Shown one piece after another: positions 60,678 through 64,000 of a DNA stretch of 64,000 nt (within the stretch, counting starts at the first letter, position 1; each line of letters opens with the position of its first letter). A program made the translations under genes and the position numbers. Origin of the DNA: Pseudomonas sp. B33.4. GTDB taxonomy: Bacteria; Pseudomonadota; Gammaproteobacteria; Pseudomonadales; Pseudomonadaceae. The stretch lies in the NCBI RefSeq assembly GCF_034555375.1, contig NZ_CP140706.1, forward strand, positions 5,486,001 through 5,550,000, read 5' to 3'. Under the pieces are notes generated by a model that was not told where the DNA came from, did no database searches, and worked only from the letters and a program-made list of their open reading frames with translations.

Positions 60678-61323
60678 GAGCGTCCTCTCCTGATAACGCC
60701 TGCCAGATCTGGTGCGGTGACATCACCACTTCCAGCCAGACCTGCACCAATAACAAACCGATGAAGCACGCTAGGCCCAGACCTACGGCAATGGCGGCCA
60801 TGTCCGCCAGTTTGACGATCGCCACCAGTACGCCCATGAGGTAGACCTCAAGCATTCCCCAGTCTTTGAGGTGGTGGTAGATGCGATAGAGCAGCAGACC
60901 GTAGCTGCGGCCGACGTTGAAACGAATCGTCAGTAAAACGAACAACTGGCACAGCAGCTTGAGCAACGGTATGGCCATGCTGCACAGGAAGACGACAATC
61001 GACACGCCTTGCATGTCGGTGTTGAACAGACCGAGCACGCCACTCCAGACCGTGTCCTGCGAAGACTGCCCGAGGATATTGAGCTGCATGATGGGCAAAA
61101 AGTTTGCCGGGATGTACAACAATAACGCTGCAATCACCAAGGCAAGGCTGCGCTGCACCACGTTATGACGGTGAGCGTACAGTTCGTAACCGCAGCGTGG
61201 GCAGAGCGCTTTCTCGCCATGGGCAAGTGTGGGCTTGCGCATCAGCAGGTCGCACTCGTGACAGGCCACCAAGTCTTCCAGCGGTAAATCTGACAGCCCG
61301 GGGGCGTCAACCGACTCTGACAT
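60664..61323 (-). CDS. Paraquat-inducible protein A family (PqiA-like), first
   Basis: A 219-residue membrane protein with CHECDLLMRK and CPRCGYELYAHRHN zinc pairs, then four helices with YIPANFLPIMQLNILGQSS. First gene of the pqiA-pqiA-pqiB operon, overlapping the next by 14 nt. The 150 nt upstream up to the 5S gene hold the rRNA terminator and presumably its promoter. Confidence 0.92.
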   Translation of the reverse strand: MSESVDAPGLSDLPLEDLVACHECDLLMRKPTLAHGEKALCPRCGYELYAHRHNVVQRSLALVIAALLLYIPANFLPIMQLNILGQSSQDTVWSGVLGLFNTDMQGVSIVVFLCSMAIPLLKLLCQLFVLLTIRFNVGRSYGLLLYRIYHHLKDWGMLEVYLMGVLVAIVKLADMAAIAVGLGLACFIGLLLVQVWLEVVMSPHQIWQALSGEDAHAGD

Positions 61324-61425
61324 ACAAGCTCTGGCTCCGAATAAGGTGGGGCTATTCTAGTGTTCTGATTCGAAAATAACTGTGCAAATTTGTTCGCTGT
61401 CGCGAGCAAAAAACTTTCCTGCGGA

Positions 61426-61461
61426 CAAAACAAAACCCCAACTGCTTTCGCAATTGAGGTT
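61426..61461 (-). terminator. Terminator of the rRNA operon
   Basis: On the minus strand AACCTCAATTGC pairs with GCAGTTGGGGTT (two G-U pairs) around GAAA, followed by TTTTGTTTT, 12 nt after the 5S gene. Confidence 0.88.
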
Positions 61462-61473
61462 TCGGAATTTAAT

Positions 61474-61589
61474 CTTGACGATGACCTACTCTCACATGGG
61501 GAAACCCCACACTACCATCGGCGATGCATCGTTTCACTGCTGAGTTCGGGATGGGATCAGGTGGTTCCAACGCTCTATGGTCGTCAAGA
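61474..61589 (-). rRNA. rrf: 5S ribosomal RNA
   Basis: Minus strand CTTGACGACCATAGAGCG ... GTAGTGTGGGG ... GTCATCGTCAAG is the Pseudomonas 5S sequence; the ends pair. Last gene of the rRNA operon; ends are approximate to a few nt. Confidence 0.96.
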
Positions 61590-61756
61590 AATTCGGGTAC
61601 TGAGTCGTGACCTTATGGCCTCGCTTCAGCAAATTGGGTACGTGATAGCTTTCGGTGTCTTGTGCTGCCTTTTTAGGTGCAGTCGAACTTTCGGTTCGTT
61701 TCGTCTTCACACACCGCAATCTGGTCTCTTCGACGCAAATTGCTTGGGTGTTATAT

Positions 61757-64000
<2,244 letters not shown>

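Overview
The window is a Pseudomonas chromosome segment, most likely from the P. fluorescens species complex. Three things point there: the gene orders (hemA-prfA-prmC-moeB-murI; lolB-ispE-tRNA-Gln-prs-rplY-pth-ychF; rimI-holD // mksFEB), the high-GC codon use, and the many REP/REPIN-type palindromes between genes. Almost all of it is core or near-core chromosome. The accessory, unusual part lies at about 26.9-30.8 kb, with smaller patches at 34.1-35.2 kb and 44.5-46.2 kb.

Layout. 1-3.6 kb: a membrane-lipid cluster (partial FAD oxidoreductase, DUF1365, cyclopropane fatty acid synthase-like, DUF2878) plus a YkgJ-type protein. 3.7-9.1 kb, minus strand: pagL, then murI, moeB, prmC, prfA, hemA. 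9.3-16.2 kb, plus strand: TPR lipoprotein, lolB, ispE, tRNA-Gln, prs, rplY, pth, ychF. 16.4-26.7 kb: a Fsr-type MFS exporter, a chemoreceptor, a LysR regulator divergent from a polyamine-type ABC importer operon that ends in an amidase, then tRNA-Met with a clear promoter.

26.9-30.8 kb: an accessory cassette next to tRNA-Met. It holds a SymE-family toxin, an XRE regulator, a short S-type-pyocin-like bacteriocin with a colicin E9-like HNH DNase domain, and five tandem Im2/Im8/Im9-family immunity genes. All five immunity proteins differ in the specificity region, and part of the array is recently duplicated. This is the most interesting system in the window: a single weapon gene carrying an apparent bank of immunities.

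30.8-42.6 kb: DUF2817 peptidase-like protein, gamma-glutamyltransferase, a strongly structured leader before a frameshifted DUF6124 gene, a truncated HigA-like antitoxin, a LysE exporter, a flavin reductase, a BdlA-like PAS-PAS-MCP protein, and GntP, MHS and AtoE transporters. 42.8-46.2 kb: hscC and a J-domain partner gene broken by a frameshift. 46.3-50.7 kb: Tat-exported phosphoesterase, an unknown exported protein, a SET-domain protein behind a perfect palindrome, and a beta-carbonic anhydrase. 50.8-57.6 kb: a small acidic protein, rimI-holD, and divergently the MksFEB condensin operon. 57.7-61.3 kb: a pqiA-pqiA-pqiB lipid-transport operon. 61.4-64 kb, minus strand: the 3' end of an rRNA operon (terminator, 5S, partial 23S).
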